A stretch of 64,000 bases of DNA from Oceanospirillum sanctuarii (lineage in GTDB: Bacteria > Pseudomonadota > Gammaproteobacteria > Pseudomonadales > Halomonadaceae). Below the pieces are notes generated by a model that did no database searches, was not told the origin of the DNA, and saw only the letters and a program-made list of their open reading frames with translations. Each line of letters starts with the position of its first letter. Within the stretch, counting starts at the first letter, position 1. The translations under genes and the position numbers were made by a program. The DNA lies in contig NZ_MTBA01000004.1 of the NCBI RefSeq assembly GCF_002150805.1, forward strand, positions 186,001-250,000. Reading direction: 5' to 3'. Shown here one piece after another: positions 17,535 through 27,005 of this stretch.

Positions 17535-20470
17535 TGCGCACACTTTGGGATTTCCACGGTGGTATTCACCCGGACGAAAACAAGCAGCAGTCGGTACAGC
17601 AACCTCTGGTTCAGGCACCGCTGCCAAGCAAGGTTATTCTGCCCCTGCAACAGCATATCGGCGCTCCGGCCGAACCTCTGGTTACCGTGGGCGATCAGGT
17701 TAAAACCGGTCAGCTGATCGCAAAAGCCGATGGCTTTATCAGTGCTAATATTCACGCCTCGATTTCCGGCACCGTAACCGCTATCGGCGAACATCCGATT
17801 CCTCACGCCTCCGGCATGAACGACCTCTGTATCACCATCGAATCCGATGGCAAAGATGAATGGGCAATGCTGGAGCCGGTGAGCGACTGGCAGAATGCCG
17901 AGGTCGACACCCTGCTTAATGCGATTTCCAAAGCCGGTATCGTGGGTATGGGTGGCGCAGGCTTCCCGACAGCAGTGAAAGCCCGCACCCGCGAGCGTCA
18001 CGCCATTGATACTCTGGTGATTAACGCTGCCGAGTGCGAGCCTTATATCACCGCCGACGATATGGCGATGCGCACCTACCCGCAACAGCTGGTACTGGGT
18101 GCACAGATCCTCTGCAAACTGGTTGATCCGAGCAGCTGTCTGATCGGCATCGAAGACAACAAGCCGGAAGCGATCAAGGTTCTGCAGGAAGCCACCAAGG
18201 GCACGCATATTGATGTGGTCGTGATCCCGACCAAATACCCGTCCGGTGGTGAGAAGCAGTTGATTAAGATTCTGACCGGCCGTGAAGTGCCGTCCGGAGG
18301 TCTGCCTGCGGATATCGGTGTGGTATGTCAGAACGTAGGCACTGCTATCGCGATTGCCAAAGCAGTGACACTGGGCGAGCCTCTGGTCAGCCGTATCACC
18401 ACCCTGACCGGCAATGCCATGACCCGCCGCCAGAACGTGGAAGTGCGCCTTGGCACCCCGATTCGTGAACTGCTGGACTATGCCGGTTTCAACGCCTCTC
18501 TTGCCAGCCGCCTGATTATGGGTGGCCCTATGATGGGCTTTACCCTGACCGGTGATCAGCTGCCTGTGGTGAAAACCACCAACTGCCTGCTGGCTCCGAC
18601 CCATCAGGAGTTCCCTGATCCGGAACCGGAAAATCCCTGCATCCGTTGTGGCATGTGCGAACAGGCCTGCCCGGCAGAACTGCTGCCCCAGCAGCTGCAC
18701 TGGTTTGCCAAGGCGGAAGAGTTTGAAAAAGCTCAGCTGTTTAACCTGTTCGACTGTATCGAATGCGGTGCCTGCGCCTATGTTTGCCCAAGCAGCATTC
18801 CGCTGGTGCAATACTACCGTTTTGCCAAAACTGAGATCCGTAAAGAGCAGGAAGAGGCGAAAAAAGCAGAGCGCGCCAAGATTCGTTTTGAACAGCGTCA
18901 GGCCCGTCTGGAACGTGAAGAAGCTGAGAAGATCGCTGCCCGTAACGCCCGTATGGCTGCTGCAGCGGCTAAATCACCAGCCAGCTCAACAACTGCTGCA
19001 ACGCCTTCACCAGCACCAGCTGCTAACGGCCTGGATGAAGCGGCCGCTAAGAAGCTGAAAATTCAGCGCGCAGCAGCAAGCGTTGCCCTGAAGAAAGCAG
19101 AAAAAGCACTGGCGGAAGCCACTGACGACAACCGCAGCAAGCTGGAAGCGGATCTGAAAGCGGCACAGGACAAGGTTGCCTCCATCGATGCGCAACTGGG
19201 TGGAGGTTCTCCAGCCAGCCCAGCTCCTGCAGCTGCACAAGCAACCAATCCGAACGGTCTGGATGAAGCAGCACTGAAAAAGCTGAAGATCCAGCGCGCA
19301 GCCGCCAGCGTAGCCCTCAAGAAGGCAGAAAAAGCGCTGGAGGAAGCCTCCGATGAAGACAAGTCTAAGCTGGAAGCGGATCTGAAAGTCGCTCAGGACA
19401 AGGTTGCCGATATCGAGAAACAACTGGGTATCGCTTCTGCACCCTCTGCGACAACAGCAGCACCGCCTCAGGCTGCCCCTGCTGCCGCCAACGAAGCGCA
19501 GGAAAAAGCCCTGAAGCAGGCTAAGATCGCTGTTGCCGCCAGCAAGGCCGCAATTAAGAAGGCAGAGAAAGCGCTGGTACATGCCCAGCGTGATAATGAT
19601 CCGGACGAAGTGGCCGCCAAAGAAGCCGCTATCGTGACTGCCAAAGCCAATGCGGTAAAAGCAGAAGAAAAACTGAAGGCGCTGGAAGAAAGCGCTAAAT
19701 CGGCTTCGGCTGCCTCTCCGACGCAAGCAGCCCCTGCGGCTGATTCCGCCGATCAGGAAAAAGCCCTGAAGCAGGCTAAGATAGCAGCTGCTGCCAGCAA
19801 AGCTGCGATCAAGAAAGCAGAGAAAGAGCTGACTGCCGCGCAGGATTCCGGCGATGCCGGACAGATTGCAGCCTGTGAAGCCAAGCTGACAACCGCCAAA
19901 GAGAAAGCTCAGCAGGCAGCGGATAATCTGACCGCTCTGCAGAATGCTGCGTCTCAGCCAAAAGCAGAAGCAACGGCTGCGAGCTCTGGTGACGATGCTG
20001 TAGCGGATCAGGAAAAGGCGCTGAAACAGGCTAAGATTGCCGCCGCAGCCAGCAAGGCCGCCATCAAAAAGGCAGAGAAAGAGCTGACCGCCGCACAGGA
20101 TTCCGGCGATGCCGAACAGATCGCCGCCTGTGAAGCCAAGCTGAGCACCGTAAAAGAGAAAGCACAGCAGGCCGCCGATAAACTGGCCGCCCTGCAGAAT
20201 AGCTCGGCTGAAGCACCTAAAGCAGAATCTCAGCCAGCCGCTGCCGACAATGCCGCTGAAGCTCAGGAAAAAGCACTCAAGCAGGCGAAGATTATCGCTG
20301 CAGCGACTAAAACTGCACTGAAAAAAGCGGAAAAGGCGCTGGCCGAAGCAGAAGCCTCTGGCGATGCTCAAGCGATCAGTGATCAGCAGGTTGTGGTAGA
20401 GCGTTGTAAAAACAAATTCGCCGACGCCGAGCAGAAACTGGCTCAGCTAACCGGCACTGAAGTGTGTTAA
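17534..20470 (+). CDS. rsxC: Electron transport complex subunit RsxC/RnfC with long repeat tail
   Basis: 978 aa, roughly twice the core RnfC length. The core (about residues 1-435) has the N-terminal biotinyl-like fold, the NADH/FMN-binding GIVGMGGAGFPTAVK loop and two 4Fe-4S motifs, CIRCGMCEQACP and CIECGACAYVCP. From about residue 440 it becomes a charged helix and then six Ala/Lys/Glu-rich repeats of 65-85 residues (ALKQAKIAAAASKAAIKKAE type) separated by Pro/Ala linkers. Similar but shorter tails occur in gammaproteobacterial RsxC. The tail is probably coiled-coil and cytoplasmic; its role is unknown. Confidence 0.95.
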   Translation: MRTLWDFHGGIHPDENKQQSVQQPLVQAPLPSKVILPLQQHIGAPAEPLVTVGDQVKTGQLIAKADGFISANIHASISGTVTAIGEHPIPHASGMNDLCITIESDGKDEWAMLEPVSDWQNAEVDTLLNAISKAGIVGMGGAGFPTAVKARTRERHAIDTLVINAAECEPYITADDMAMRTYPQQLVLGAQILCKLVDPSSCLIGIEDNKPEAIKVLQEATKGTHIDVVVIPTKYPSGGEKQLIKILTGREVPSGGLPADIGVVCQNVGTAIAIAKAVTLGEPLVSRITTLTGNAMTRRQNVEVRLGTPIRELLDYAGFNASLASRLIMGGPMMGFTLTGDQLPVVKTTNCLLAPTHQEFPDPEPENPCIRCGMCEQACPAELLPQQLHWFAKAEEFEKAQLFNLFDCIECGACAYVCPSSIPLVQYYRFAKTEIRKEQEEAKKAERAKIRFEQRQARLEREEAEKIAARNARMAAAAAKSPASSTTAATPSPAPAANGLDEAAAKKLKIQRAAASVALKKAEKALAEATDDNRSKLEADLKAAQDKVASIDAQLGGGSPASPAPAAAQATNPNGLDEAALKKLKIQRAAASVALKKAEKALEEASDEDKSKLEADLKVAQDKVADIEKQLGIASAPSATTAAPPQAAPAAANEAQEKALKQAKIAVAASKAAIKKAEKALVHAQRDNDPDEVAAKEAAIVTAKANAVKAEEKLKALEESAKSASAASPTQAAPAADSADQEKALKQAKIAAAASKAAIKKAEKELTAAQDSGDAGQIAACEAKLTTAKEKAQQAADNLTALQNAASQPKAEATAASSGDDAVADQEKALKQAKIAAAASKAAIKKAEKELTAAQDSGDAEQIAACEAKLSTVKEKAQQAADKLAALQNSSAEAPKAESQPAAADNAAEAQEKALKQAKIIAAATKTALKKAEKALAEAEASGDAQAISDQQVVVERCKNKFADAEQKLAQLTGTEVC
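19021..20461 (+). repeat. Six-copy Ala/Lys-rich protein repeat within rsxC
   Basis: Cassettes begin near 19030, 19255, 19490, 19745, 20005 and 20255. The first two share LKIQRAAASVALKKAEKAL, the last four share EKALKQAKI.AAASKAAIKKAEK. Copies four and five are nearly identical in protein but differ at many synonymous sites, so they are old duplications kept by selection on the protein rather than a recent expansion. Confidence 0.85.
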
Positions 20471-20484
20471 GGGTCTGAACGATT

Positions 20485-21531
20485 ATGGCATTTATTCGGG
20501 TTTCATCCCCCCATCTACACCGCCCCCTCAGCACCAGCAAGGTGATGCAGACGGTCATTCTGGCAACCCTACCGGGGCTTGCGGCACTGACCTGGCTGTT
20601 CGGTTGGGGTTCGATCATCAATGTGCTGATCGCATCGGTTTCCGGCCTGCTGTTTGAGGCGCTGATTCTTAAGATGCGCGGCCGCAATCCGCTGCCGGCA
20701 CTGAAAGACAACAGCGCCCTGCTGACCTGTGTGCTGCTGGGTATCGCCCTGCCGCCGCTGGCTCCCTGGTGGCTGGTGGTAACAGGCACCTTTGTGGCGA
20801 TTGTGATTGCCAAACAACTTTACGGCGGTCTGGGTAATAATCCGTTCAACCCGGCGATGGTGGCCTATGCCCTGCTGCTGATCTCCTTTCCGGTTGAGAT
20901 GACCCAATGGGTGACTCCTGCGGCTTTGCTCGATAGCAGCGTTTCCCTGACTCAGAGCCTGTCAGCCGTCTTTGGCGGCGCTGTTAATGCGCCCGATGCC
21001 TTTACTATGGCGACCCCGCTGGATGGCTTTAAGCACAAAGGCGCGCTGATGGCTGATGAGTACTGGGTACAGAACGGCTTCCAACCAGAGAAGGTGTGGG
21101 AAGCATGGGCGACCGCGTCTATCGCCTTTATGCTGGGCGGTCTTTACCTGCTGTGGAAACGCATTTTCACCTGGCACACGCCGGTAGCTATGCTGGGCAC
21201 CCTGTTTGTACTGTCTCTGCTGTTCTACGGTACAGATGCCAGCAACTACGCCTCGCCTATGGTACATCTGCTGTCCGGAGCTACCATGTTCGGTGCTTTC
21301 TTTATCGCTACCGACCCTGTGACAGCCGCCACCAGTAACAAGGGCAAAATCTGGTTTGGTATCGGTATCGGTGTGCTGGTCTATGTGATCCGCACCTGGG
21401 GTAACTACCCGGATGCTGTGGCCTTCTCAGTGCTGCTGATGAACTTTGCCGCACCTTTTATCGACTACTACACTCAGCCCCGCAGCTTTGGTCACAACAA
21501 AGCGCGCAAAGGCATTAAGAACGAGAAGTAA
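20485..21531 (+). CDS. rsxD: Electron transport complex subunit RsxD/RnfD
   Basis: 348 aa integral membrane flavoprotein with about nine helices. The DAFTMATPLDGFK segment matches the covalent FMN site of the RnfD/NqrB family (Thr177 as attachment residue). YGGLGNNPFNPAMVAYALLL and HLLSGATMFGAFFIATDPVTA are family signatures. 14 bp after rsxC and 9 bp before rsxG, same operon. Confidence 0.95.
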   Translation: MAFIRVSSPHLHRPLSTSKVMQTVILATLPGLAALTWLFGWGSIINVLIASVSGLLFEALILKMRGRNPLPALKDNSALLTCVLLGIALPPLAPWWLVVTGTFVAIVIAKQLYGGLGNNPFNPAMVAYALLLISFPVEMTQWVTPAALLDSSVSLTQSLSAVFGGAVNAPDAFTMATPLDGFKHKGALMADEYWVQNGFQPEKVWEAWATASIAFMLGGLYLLWKRIFTWHTPVAMLGTLFVLSLLFYGTDASNYASPMVHLLSGATMFGAFFIATDPVTAATSNKGKIWFGIGIGVLVYVIRTWGNYPDAVAFSVLLMNFAAPFIDYYTQPRSFGHNKARKGIKNEK

Positions 21532-21540
21532 GGATTTTCA

Positions 21541-22269
21541 ATGCAACACACAGCACCTGAAACTCAAAAGCCAGACGATCAGAATGACGGTCAGGCAGCA
21601 GAAACCACTCTGCTGCAGTCGGTGATCCGCAGTAGTATCGGCCTTGGCATCTTTGCCATCGTGACGGCGGGCGTGATCGCAGTAACCCAGATCAGCACCA
21701 AAGAGAGCATCGCGGAAAACATCCGTCAGTCCCAGACCCGCAGCCTGTATGAGATTCTGCCTGCGGATCAGATCGACAATGACCTGCTGAACGACACCCT
21801 GACACTGGCACCAAGTCCGATTCTGGGTAACAAAGAGCCACTGCAGGTTTATGTCGGTCGCAAACAAGGCCAGACCGTGGCACTGCTGTTTCCGGTGAGC
21901 AATCCTCACGGCTACAGCGGCAATATTGATCTGCTGGTTGGCGTTAAGCGTAACGGCGAACTGGCCGGTGTGCGGGTTCTGAACCACAAGGAAACACCGG
22001 GACTGGGCGATAAAGTTGAAACCGCCAAGTCTGACTGGATTCTGGGCTTTGCCGGTATGTCCCTGGAAAATCCGGGGCCGGATGCCTGGAAAGTGAAAAA
22101 AGATGGCGGCCAGATCGACCAGTTTACCGGCGCGACCATTACTCCCCGTGCAGTTGTGAATCAGACCCGCGCGGTACTGGAATACTTTGCCAAACATAAA
22201 GACCGCCTGCTTGAGACGACGCCAGCTAACACTGAAATTCTGCAGGAAACTGCTGGTAATCAGCAATAA
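21541..22269 (+). CDS. rsxG: Electron transport complex subunit RsxG/RnfG
   Basis: 242 aa. One N-terminal membrane helix (about residues 30-50) and a periplasmic FMN-binding domain; the FTGATITPRAVV motif carries Thr199, the expected covalent FMN site. The N-terminal ~25 polar residues are longer than in E. coli. GVRVLNHKETPGLGDKVE is the family signature. Confidence 0.94.
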   Translation: MQHTAPETQKPDDQNDGQAAETTLLQSVIRSSIGLGIFAIVTAGVIAVTQISTKESIAENIRQSQTRSLYEILPADQIDNDLLNDTLTLAPSPILGNKEPLQVYVGRKQGQTVALLFPVSNPHGYSGNIDLLVGVKRNGELAGVRVLNHKETPGLGDKVETAKSDWILGFAGMSLENPGPDAWKVKKDGGQIDQFTGATITPRAVVNQTRAVLEYFAKHKDRLLETTPANTEILQETAGNQQ

Positions 22270-22295
22270 GCAGCCCTGAATAGAGAATCAAAACC

Positions 22296-23006
22296 ATGAG
22301 CGCAACAAAAAGCTATCAGGAAATTACCGCTGACGGTCTCTGGAATAACAACCCGGCGCTGGTTCAGCTACTGGGTCTTTGCCCGCTGCTGGCGGTAACC
22401 GGTTCTGTCGTTAACGCCCTGGGTCTGGGTATCGCCACTATTCTGGTACTGGTGGGTTCTAACCTGTCGGTGTCCATGATCCGTAACTTTGTGCCGGAGC
22501 AGGTGCGTCTGCCCGCTTTTGTGATGATCATCGCCTCCTTCGTGACCTGCGCCGAGCTACTGATGCAGGCCTTCACCTACGAGCTGTATCTGATTCTGGG
22601 TATCTTTATTCCGCTGATCGTGACCAACTGTGTGATTCTGGGTCGTGCGGATGCCTTTGCCAGCAAAAACCCGATTCTGCCTGCAGTTACCGATGGTTTT
22701 ATGATGGGTATCGGCTTTACCGTGGTACTGGTACTGCTGGGCGGTATGCGTGAACTGATCGGTCAGGGCACCCTGTTCGAGAATATGCAGCTGCTGTTTG
22801 GTCCTATGGCCGCTAACTGGAAGATTGTGGTGTTTGAAGACTACAGCTTCCTGTTTGCCATTCTGCCGCCGGGTGCATTCGTGGGTATGGGTCTGCTGAT
22901 CGCCCTGAAGAACATCGTGGATGGTCACCTGAAAGCCCGCGCGGAACGCAACAAGGTTGATGAGCCGAAGCCCACCGTTGACCGCCGCGTGCGGGTTACG
23001 GGTTAA
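22296..23006 (+). CDS. rsxE: Electron transport complex subunit RsxE/RnfE
   Basis: 236 aa, six helices, paralogous to Rsx[18 protein letters not shown] and [15 protein letters not shown] hold the Cys residues that share the membrane Fe-S cluster. The final residues are a charged tail. In many gammaproteobacteria nth follows directly; here nth lies 10 kb away. Confidence 0.95.
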   Translation: MSATKSYQEITADGLWNNNPALVQLLGLCPLLAVTGSVVNALGLGIATILVLVGSNLSVSMIRNFVPEQVRLPAFVMIIASFVTCAELLMQAFTYELYLILGIFIPLIVTNCVILGRADAFASKNPILPAVTDGFMMGIGFTVVLVLLGGMRELIGQGTLFENMQLLFGPMAANWKIVVFEDYSFLFAILPPGAFVGMGLLIALKNIVDGHLKARAERNKVDEPKPTVDRRVRVTG

Positions 23007-23044
23007 AACGAAAGCCGAGACTAAGAACAAAGTCAGGTACGCTT

Positions 23045-23566
23045 ATGCCACAGCTGTTTATGGTCTACCTCGGCGGACGAGCCGGTCAGTGTCATATCGA
23101 AGTGCATGATGTGCGCTTTGTGGTTGGCGAGCGTATTGAAGACACCTATCAGGCCCTGATTCAGCAGTGGTATGGCCACAAAAACAACCTGCATCTGGAC
23201 AGCTATCATATTGTCGATACCGTGCCCAGTGCCGATGGCCGCAGTTATCAGGTTGCCCTTTCTGCCGAACCTGTCGCATCGGATCTGAAACTCTACTTCG
23301 TCAATCTTGGGGGTTATCAGCCGGATCAGATGGCGGAGCAGCACGCCTTCGGTCTCTTCGCCTGTCGCAACGATGAAGAAGCCAAGCAGATGGCAAAACG
23401 CCATCTGCTGACCACCGCCAGTCATCAGCATAAAGACAACCTGCATGATGTAGATGACTGCCTGCCGATCTCTCTGCTGGAGAACTGGCATATTCAGCTG
23501 ACCGCCACCGACAAACCCGTTAAGCCCCTGCGTCCTGACTGGTTCGGTTATAAGGTGATTGGCTAA
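23045..23566 (+). CDS. DUF1543 protein
   Basis: 173 aa, no signal or membrane segment. It matches DUF1543 (LFMVYLGGRAGQCHIEVHDVRFVVGE...), a conserved protein of unknown function with a duplicated alpha/beta unit: a second related stretch begins KLYFVNLGGYQPDQMAEQHAF. It lies 38 bp after rsxE on the same strand, so it may be co-transcribed with the rsx operon, although it is not a normal member. Confidence 0.75.
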   Translation: MPQLFMVYLGGRAGQCHIEVHDVRFVVGERIEDTYQALIQQWYGHKNNLHLDSYHIVDTVPSADGRSYQVALSAEPVASDLKLYFVNLGGYQPDQMAEQHAFGLFACRNDEEAKQMAKRHLLTTASHQHKDNLHDVDDCLPISLLENWHIQLTATDKPVKPLRPDWFGYKVIG

Positions 23567-23697
23567 GCCACTCTCTTTTTTACGTCCTCTTTTCCACCTC
23601 TTTACGATCTCTTCACCAGCTTCCAAACAGTGTTAGACTGCGTTACTTGGTAATCCTCAAGCCATAGTCACCGTCAAACATCGACAAGGAAGCAAAG

Positions 23698-25056
23698 ATG
23701 CCAGCATCAAAGAAAAACAAAGCCCAAGTCACTGCCAATCAAGAGCGCCAGCAGCTGATCCATCAGGAGCTGAAGCGGGTCGACTATAGAGATCCGGCGC
23801 TAGGCTCGCCCAAACATATCAAGATGGCGACCAACCCCTTTGTCTTTTTGCGGGGTTCGGCGCAGCTGTTTTATGCCGATCTGGCTAAAGGCAATCTGAA
23901 GCTGCCGGAAGCTCTGCTGACACCGCCTCTGACCACCATTATGGGCGACTGTCATACCTCTAACTTTGGCTTTCTGAGCGAGGAAGGAGCCCACGGCGAA
24001 AGCGTGATCTTTGCCCCTAATGATTTTGATGATGCCTGCGTCGGCCATGCGGCGTGGGATCTGGCGCGCTTCTGTACCAGTCTGGCCTTATGTGTAGATT
24101 TTGCCGAAGGAGCTCTGGCAGGCCGCTATGCCTTAGAGGAAGCCCTTGATGATGATCAGGCGGTAAGCGCCGCCCAGAGCCGCACAGCGATGACAGCCTT
24201 TCTGGAGCAGTATCTGGCGACCTGTCAGCAGTGTGCTGACGATGCCGAGAACCGCAATCAGGTTCTGAACGACTTTAAAAAGAAACACATTCTGAACGCG
24301 CCTTATAAAAAGGCGAAAAAGCGGATCTGGGGCGGGAAGAAGTTTCTGGAGAAAAGCTCACTGGCGAAAGAAGTGGATATCAGCCAGCAGCCGCTTCGCT
24401 TCCGTGATCGTCCGGAGCGCTTTAAGCCACTTTCAGCCGGAGAAGCGCGAGGGCTAATCCTGCACTTTGAACCCTATATGGACGACAGCATCCTCGATAT
24501 TACCGAGCGCCTGAATGCAGGCACCGGCTCGGTAAATATGCGTCGATTCTACTGTCTTGTGGGGCCGAAGGATTTTACCTCTGAGGATGATCTGGAACTC
24601 TGCCATCTGGTGGAGATCAAGCGCCAGCGCCATGCCGCACCTCTGCACCACTTTCCAGAACTGAGCGCAGTGAACCGCCTCAACCCAGCCCACCTGACGG
24701 TACACTGCCAGCAACGTATGCAACGCAAACCGGATTTGGTACTGGATGAAGCCGAATGGCAGGACGCTCACTGGCTGATCCGCTCCCGTCATCACGCCCG
24801 CGTGGGGATTGATCCTGAAGATATTGTCTTTGGGGAACAGGCCGTAAACGGCGGTTTTGAACAATACGCAGCGACCTGCGGGCAAGCCCTTGCCCTCGCG
24901 CACTGTCGCGGCGACCGCCGCTCCACCCGCTTTGAGCAGGCGATGGCGGCAGTTCTCCCCGATCAGATAGAAGCGTTAATCAACGCCTGTGAAGGATATG
25001 CAGAACAGGTGAAAGAGGATTGCGGGTATTTGCGGGGGTTGTATCTCGGAGAATAA
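23698..25056 (+). CDS. DUF2252 protein (kinase-like fold)
   Basis: 452 aa. It matches DUF2252: NPFVFLRGSAQLFYADL, GDCHTSNFGFL, NDFDDACVGHAAWDLARF. The GDxHxxNF and DFDD motifs look like the catalytic loop and metal-binding loop of aminoglycoside-phosphotransferase-like kinases, so a phosphotransfer reaction on an unknown substrate is plausible. It has its own ribosome site (ACAAGGAAG). It converges with argO across a terminator. Confidence 0.8.
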   Translation: MPASKKNKAQVTANQERQQLIHQELKRVDYRDPALGSPKHIKMATNPFVFLRGSAQLFYADLAKGNLKLPEALLTPPLTTIMGDCHTSNFGFLSEEGAHGESVIFAPNDFDDACVGHAAWDLARFCTSLALCVDFAEGALAGRYALEEALDDDQAVSAAQSRTAMTAFLEQYLATCQQCADDAENRNQVLNDFKKKHILNAPYKKAKKRIWGGKKFLEKSSLAKEVDISQQPLRFRDRPERFKPLSAGEARGLILHFEPYMDDSILDITERLNAGTGSVNMRRFYCLVGPKDFTSEDDLELCHLVEIKRQRHAAPLHHFPELSAVNRLNPAHLTVHCQQRMQRKPDLVLDEAEWQDAHWLIRSRHHARVGIDPEDIVFGEQAVNGGFEQYAATCGQALALAHCRGDRRSTRFEQAMAAVLPDQIEALINACEGYAEQVKEDCGYLRGLYLGE

Positions 25057-25067
25057 TCGACAAAAAA

Positions 25068-25087
25068 GCCCCGACATTTGTCGGGGC
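25068..25087 (-). terminator. argO terminator
   Basis: GCCCCGAC/GTCGGGGC stem with ATTT loop. On the minus strand it is followed by TTTTTT. It lies 31 bp past the argO stop. Confidence 0.85.
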
Positions 25088-25118
25088 AAGTCCACAATTC
25101 GGCCATACCAGACGGTGC

Positions 25119-25748
25119 TTAAACCGCCGCTATCACCAAACTCACTGCAATCGACCACATCATCAGGCAGACGGCTGCGTCTAATACCCGCCATGCGATC
25201 GGTTTCTGGAACAGAGGCGCTAACCAACGCGCCCCAAGGCTGATGCCGAAGAACCAGATAAACGAGAAGCTGATTGCACCGAAGCCAAACCAGAAGCGCT
25301 CTCCTTCCGGATACTGACCGCCGATACTACCGATCAGCACCACGGTATCCAGATAGGCATGGGGGTTCAGCAGGGTAACCGCCAATGTAGTCAGCAGTGC
25401 CTTTTTCAGGCTGCTTGCACCTTTACGATCCGCCTCAAGACTCTGATCTTTTAACGCCGAGCGCAGCGCGCCAAATCCGTACCAGAACAGAAAGGCTGCC
25501 CCGCCCCAGCGGGCAACACTCAGCCAGAGTTCATTCTGGCTGATCAGTGCGCCCATACCGGCAACGCCCAGGGTAATTAACACCGCATCAAAAAAGCTGC
25601 ACACACCGGCAATCGGCCAGTGATACTGTCGCTTCAGCCCCTGCGACAGAACAAAGGCGTTCTGCGCGCCGATGGCCATAATCAGGCCTGCGCTGGTTCC
25701 CAGCCCCTTAATCAGGGCCCATAAATAAAGACTTGCTGCCGCACTCAT
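25119..25748 (-). CDS. argO: LysE/ArgO-family amino-acid exporter
   Basis: 209 aa, six hydrophobic helices, start at the ATG at 25748 (the longer start adds four residues). GLIMAIGAQNAFVLSQGL and LTTLAVTLLNPHAYLDTVVLIG are diagnostic of LysE/ArgO basic amino-acid exporters. It is divergent from an ArgP-type LysR regulator, the classical arrangement, so it should export arginine or lysine under ArgP control. Confidence 0.88.
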   Translation of the reverse strand: MSAAASLYLWALIKGLGTSAGLIMAIGAQNAFVLSQGLKRQYHWPIAGVCSFFDAVLITLGVAGMGALISQNELWLSVARWGGAAFLFWYGFGALRSALKDQSLEADRKGASSLKKALLTTLAVTLLNPHAYLDTVVLIGSIGGQYPEGERFWFGFGAISFSFIWFFGISLGARWLAPLFQKPIAWRVLDAAVCLMMWSIAVSLVIAAV

Positions 25749-25947
25749 CACACACTCCAAAAGAAAACATCGTCTTGCATAAACGTCGGTGCATCTGCAC
25801 CGGCAAACTTTCTACTGACAAGGGCCGTATCAATGGAGTGCATCTTGCCCCTGAGTCGAAATTAAGTAAAAATAATGATTTTAATTGATCATTAAAATAT
25901 CTAATTAAAATAACTGTAGTCTGCATAGACTCGTAAGGGACAACACC
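25749..25947. promoter_or_regulatory. argO-argP divergent control region
   Basis: The half near argP is very AT-rich (about 25855-25925) with ATTAAAATATCTAATTAAAA-like interrupted dyads. This is the place for an ArgP operator. No sharp consensus could be assigned. Confidence 0.4.
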
Positions 25948-26886
25948 ATGAGCCTGTCACTGGACCCGAAACAACTCAGCGCGTTACATGCTGTTATCGA
26001 GGAACAAAGCTTTGATAAAGCCGCCAAGCGCCTGCATGTCACCCAATCCGCCATCTCCCAGCGGATACGCCAGCTGGAGGAGAAACTGGGACAGGCGGTG
26101 ATTATCCGTAGTACACCTCTGGTGCCTACGGCTACCGGTCAGCGGGTGCTGAAGTTTTACCATCAGCTGTCGTTACTGGAAGGCGAGCTGAGCCTGAGTC
26201 TGGATCAGGCCACGGAACAGGGTTTCAGCCGTATGCCAGTGGCGGTTAACGCCGACAGTCTGGATACCTGGTTTCCCGAAGCACTGGCACCTCTGGTGGA
26301 TCAGCACCCCTGGGTGCTGGATATTAAGATCGATGATCAGGAGCAGACCCACCATCTGCTGAAAACCGGTGAGGTGCTGGGCTGTGTAAGTGCCTCGTCT
26401 CAGGCAATGCAGGGTTGTGATTGCTTTCCCTTAGGAGTGATGCGCTATCGGGCGCTGGCAACTCCCGGTTATATCGCCCGCTATTTCCCGGAAGGTGTTA
26501 CGGAAGAAACCGTTGCGGAAGCTCCCGTAGTGGAGTTCAACCATAAGGATGAGCTGCAGAACCATTTTCTGCGCCATATCGGACTGAACGGCGCGCTATA
26601 TCCGAAGCACAGAATCCCCGCCACCGGCCCCTATTTTCATCTGATACGTTTAGGTTTGGGCTGGGGCATGGTGCCGGATCAGCAGAGCCAGCCTTATCTG
26701 GATCTGAACGATCCGGAGAACTCAATCGTAGCCGAGCTGGTGCCGGGGCAAACCATTGATGTGCCACTTTACTGGCATGTGTGGAACCTGAAATCAGAAA
26801 GCCTGAAGTTACTGACCAAAGCGGTTATCAAGGGTGCAGAAGAGAATCTGACAAAAATACATTCTGAGCCTTTTCAGCGAACTTAA
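25948..26886 (+). CDS. argP: LysR-family regulator ArgP (IciA)
   Basis: 312 aa. The N-terminal winged HTH (LDPKQLSALHAVIEEQSFDKAAKRLHVTQSAISQRIRQLE) is followed by a co-inducer-binding domain; the ArgP-like C-terminal features include AGLGWGMVPD-like LGLGWGMVPDQQ. It is divergent to argO, which supports a lysine/arginine-responsive activator of export. 312 residues is slightly longer than E. coli ArgP (297). Confidence 0.88.
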   Translation: MSLSLDPKQLSALHAVIEEQSFDKAAKRLHVTQSAISQRIRQLEEKLGQAVIIRSTPLVPTATGQRVLKFYHQLSLLEGELSLSLDQATEQGFSRMPVAVNADSLDTWFPEALAPLVDQHPWVLDIKIDDQEQTHHLLKTGEVLGCVSASSQAMQGCDCFPLGVMRYRALATPGYIARYFPEGVTEETVAEAPVVEFNHKDELQNHFLRHIGLNGALYPKHRIPATGPYFHLIRLGLGWGMVPDQQSQPYLDLNDPENSIVAELVPGQTIDVPLYWHVWNLKSESLKLLTKAVIKGAEENLTKIHSEPFQRT

Positions 26887-27005
26887 CCACTAAAAACCAG
26901 ACAAAAGTCAGACCATTGACGTAGTTTATCAACATTATTGTTTGTTAGACTGACCGAAATTAATCTGATTGATCATATATCCAATTACTGAAAGCATCTC
27001 CCAAT

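Noticed and set aside
17531-18811. 426-codon minus-strand frame opposite rsxC
   Set aside because: It overlaps the RsxC core completely, has no recognisable domain and no ribosome site; it is a shadow.
19007-20371. 454-codon minus-strand frame, Cys/Phe/Gly-rich
   Set aside because: Antisense of the Ala/Lys repeat region; composition reflects the reversed repeat codons.
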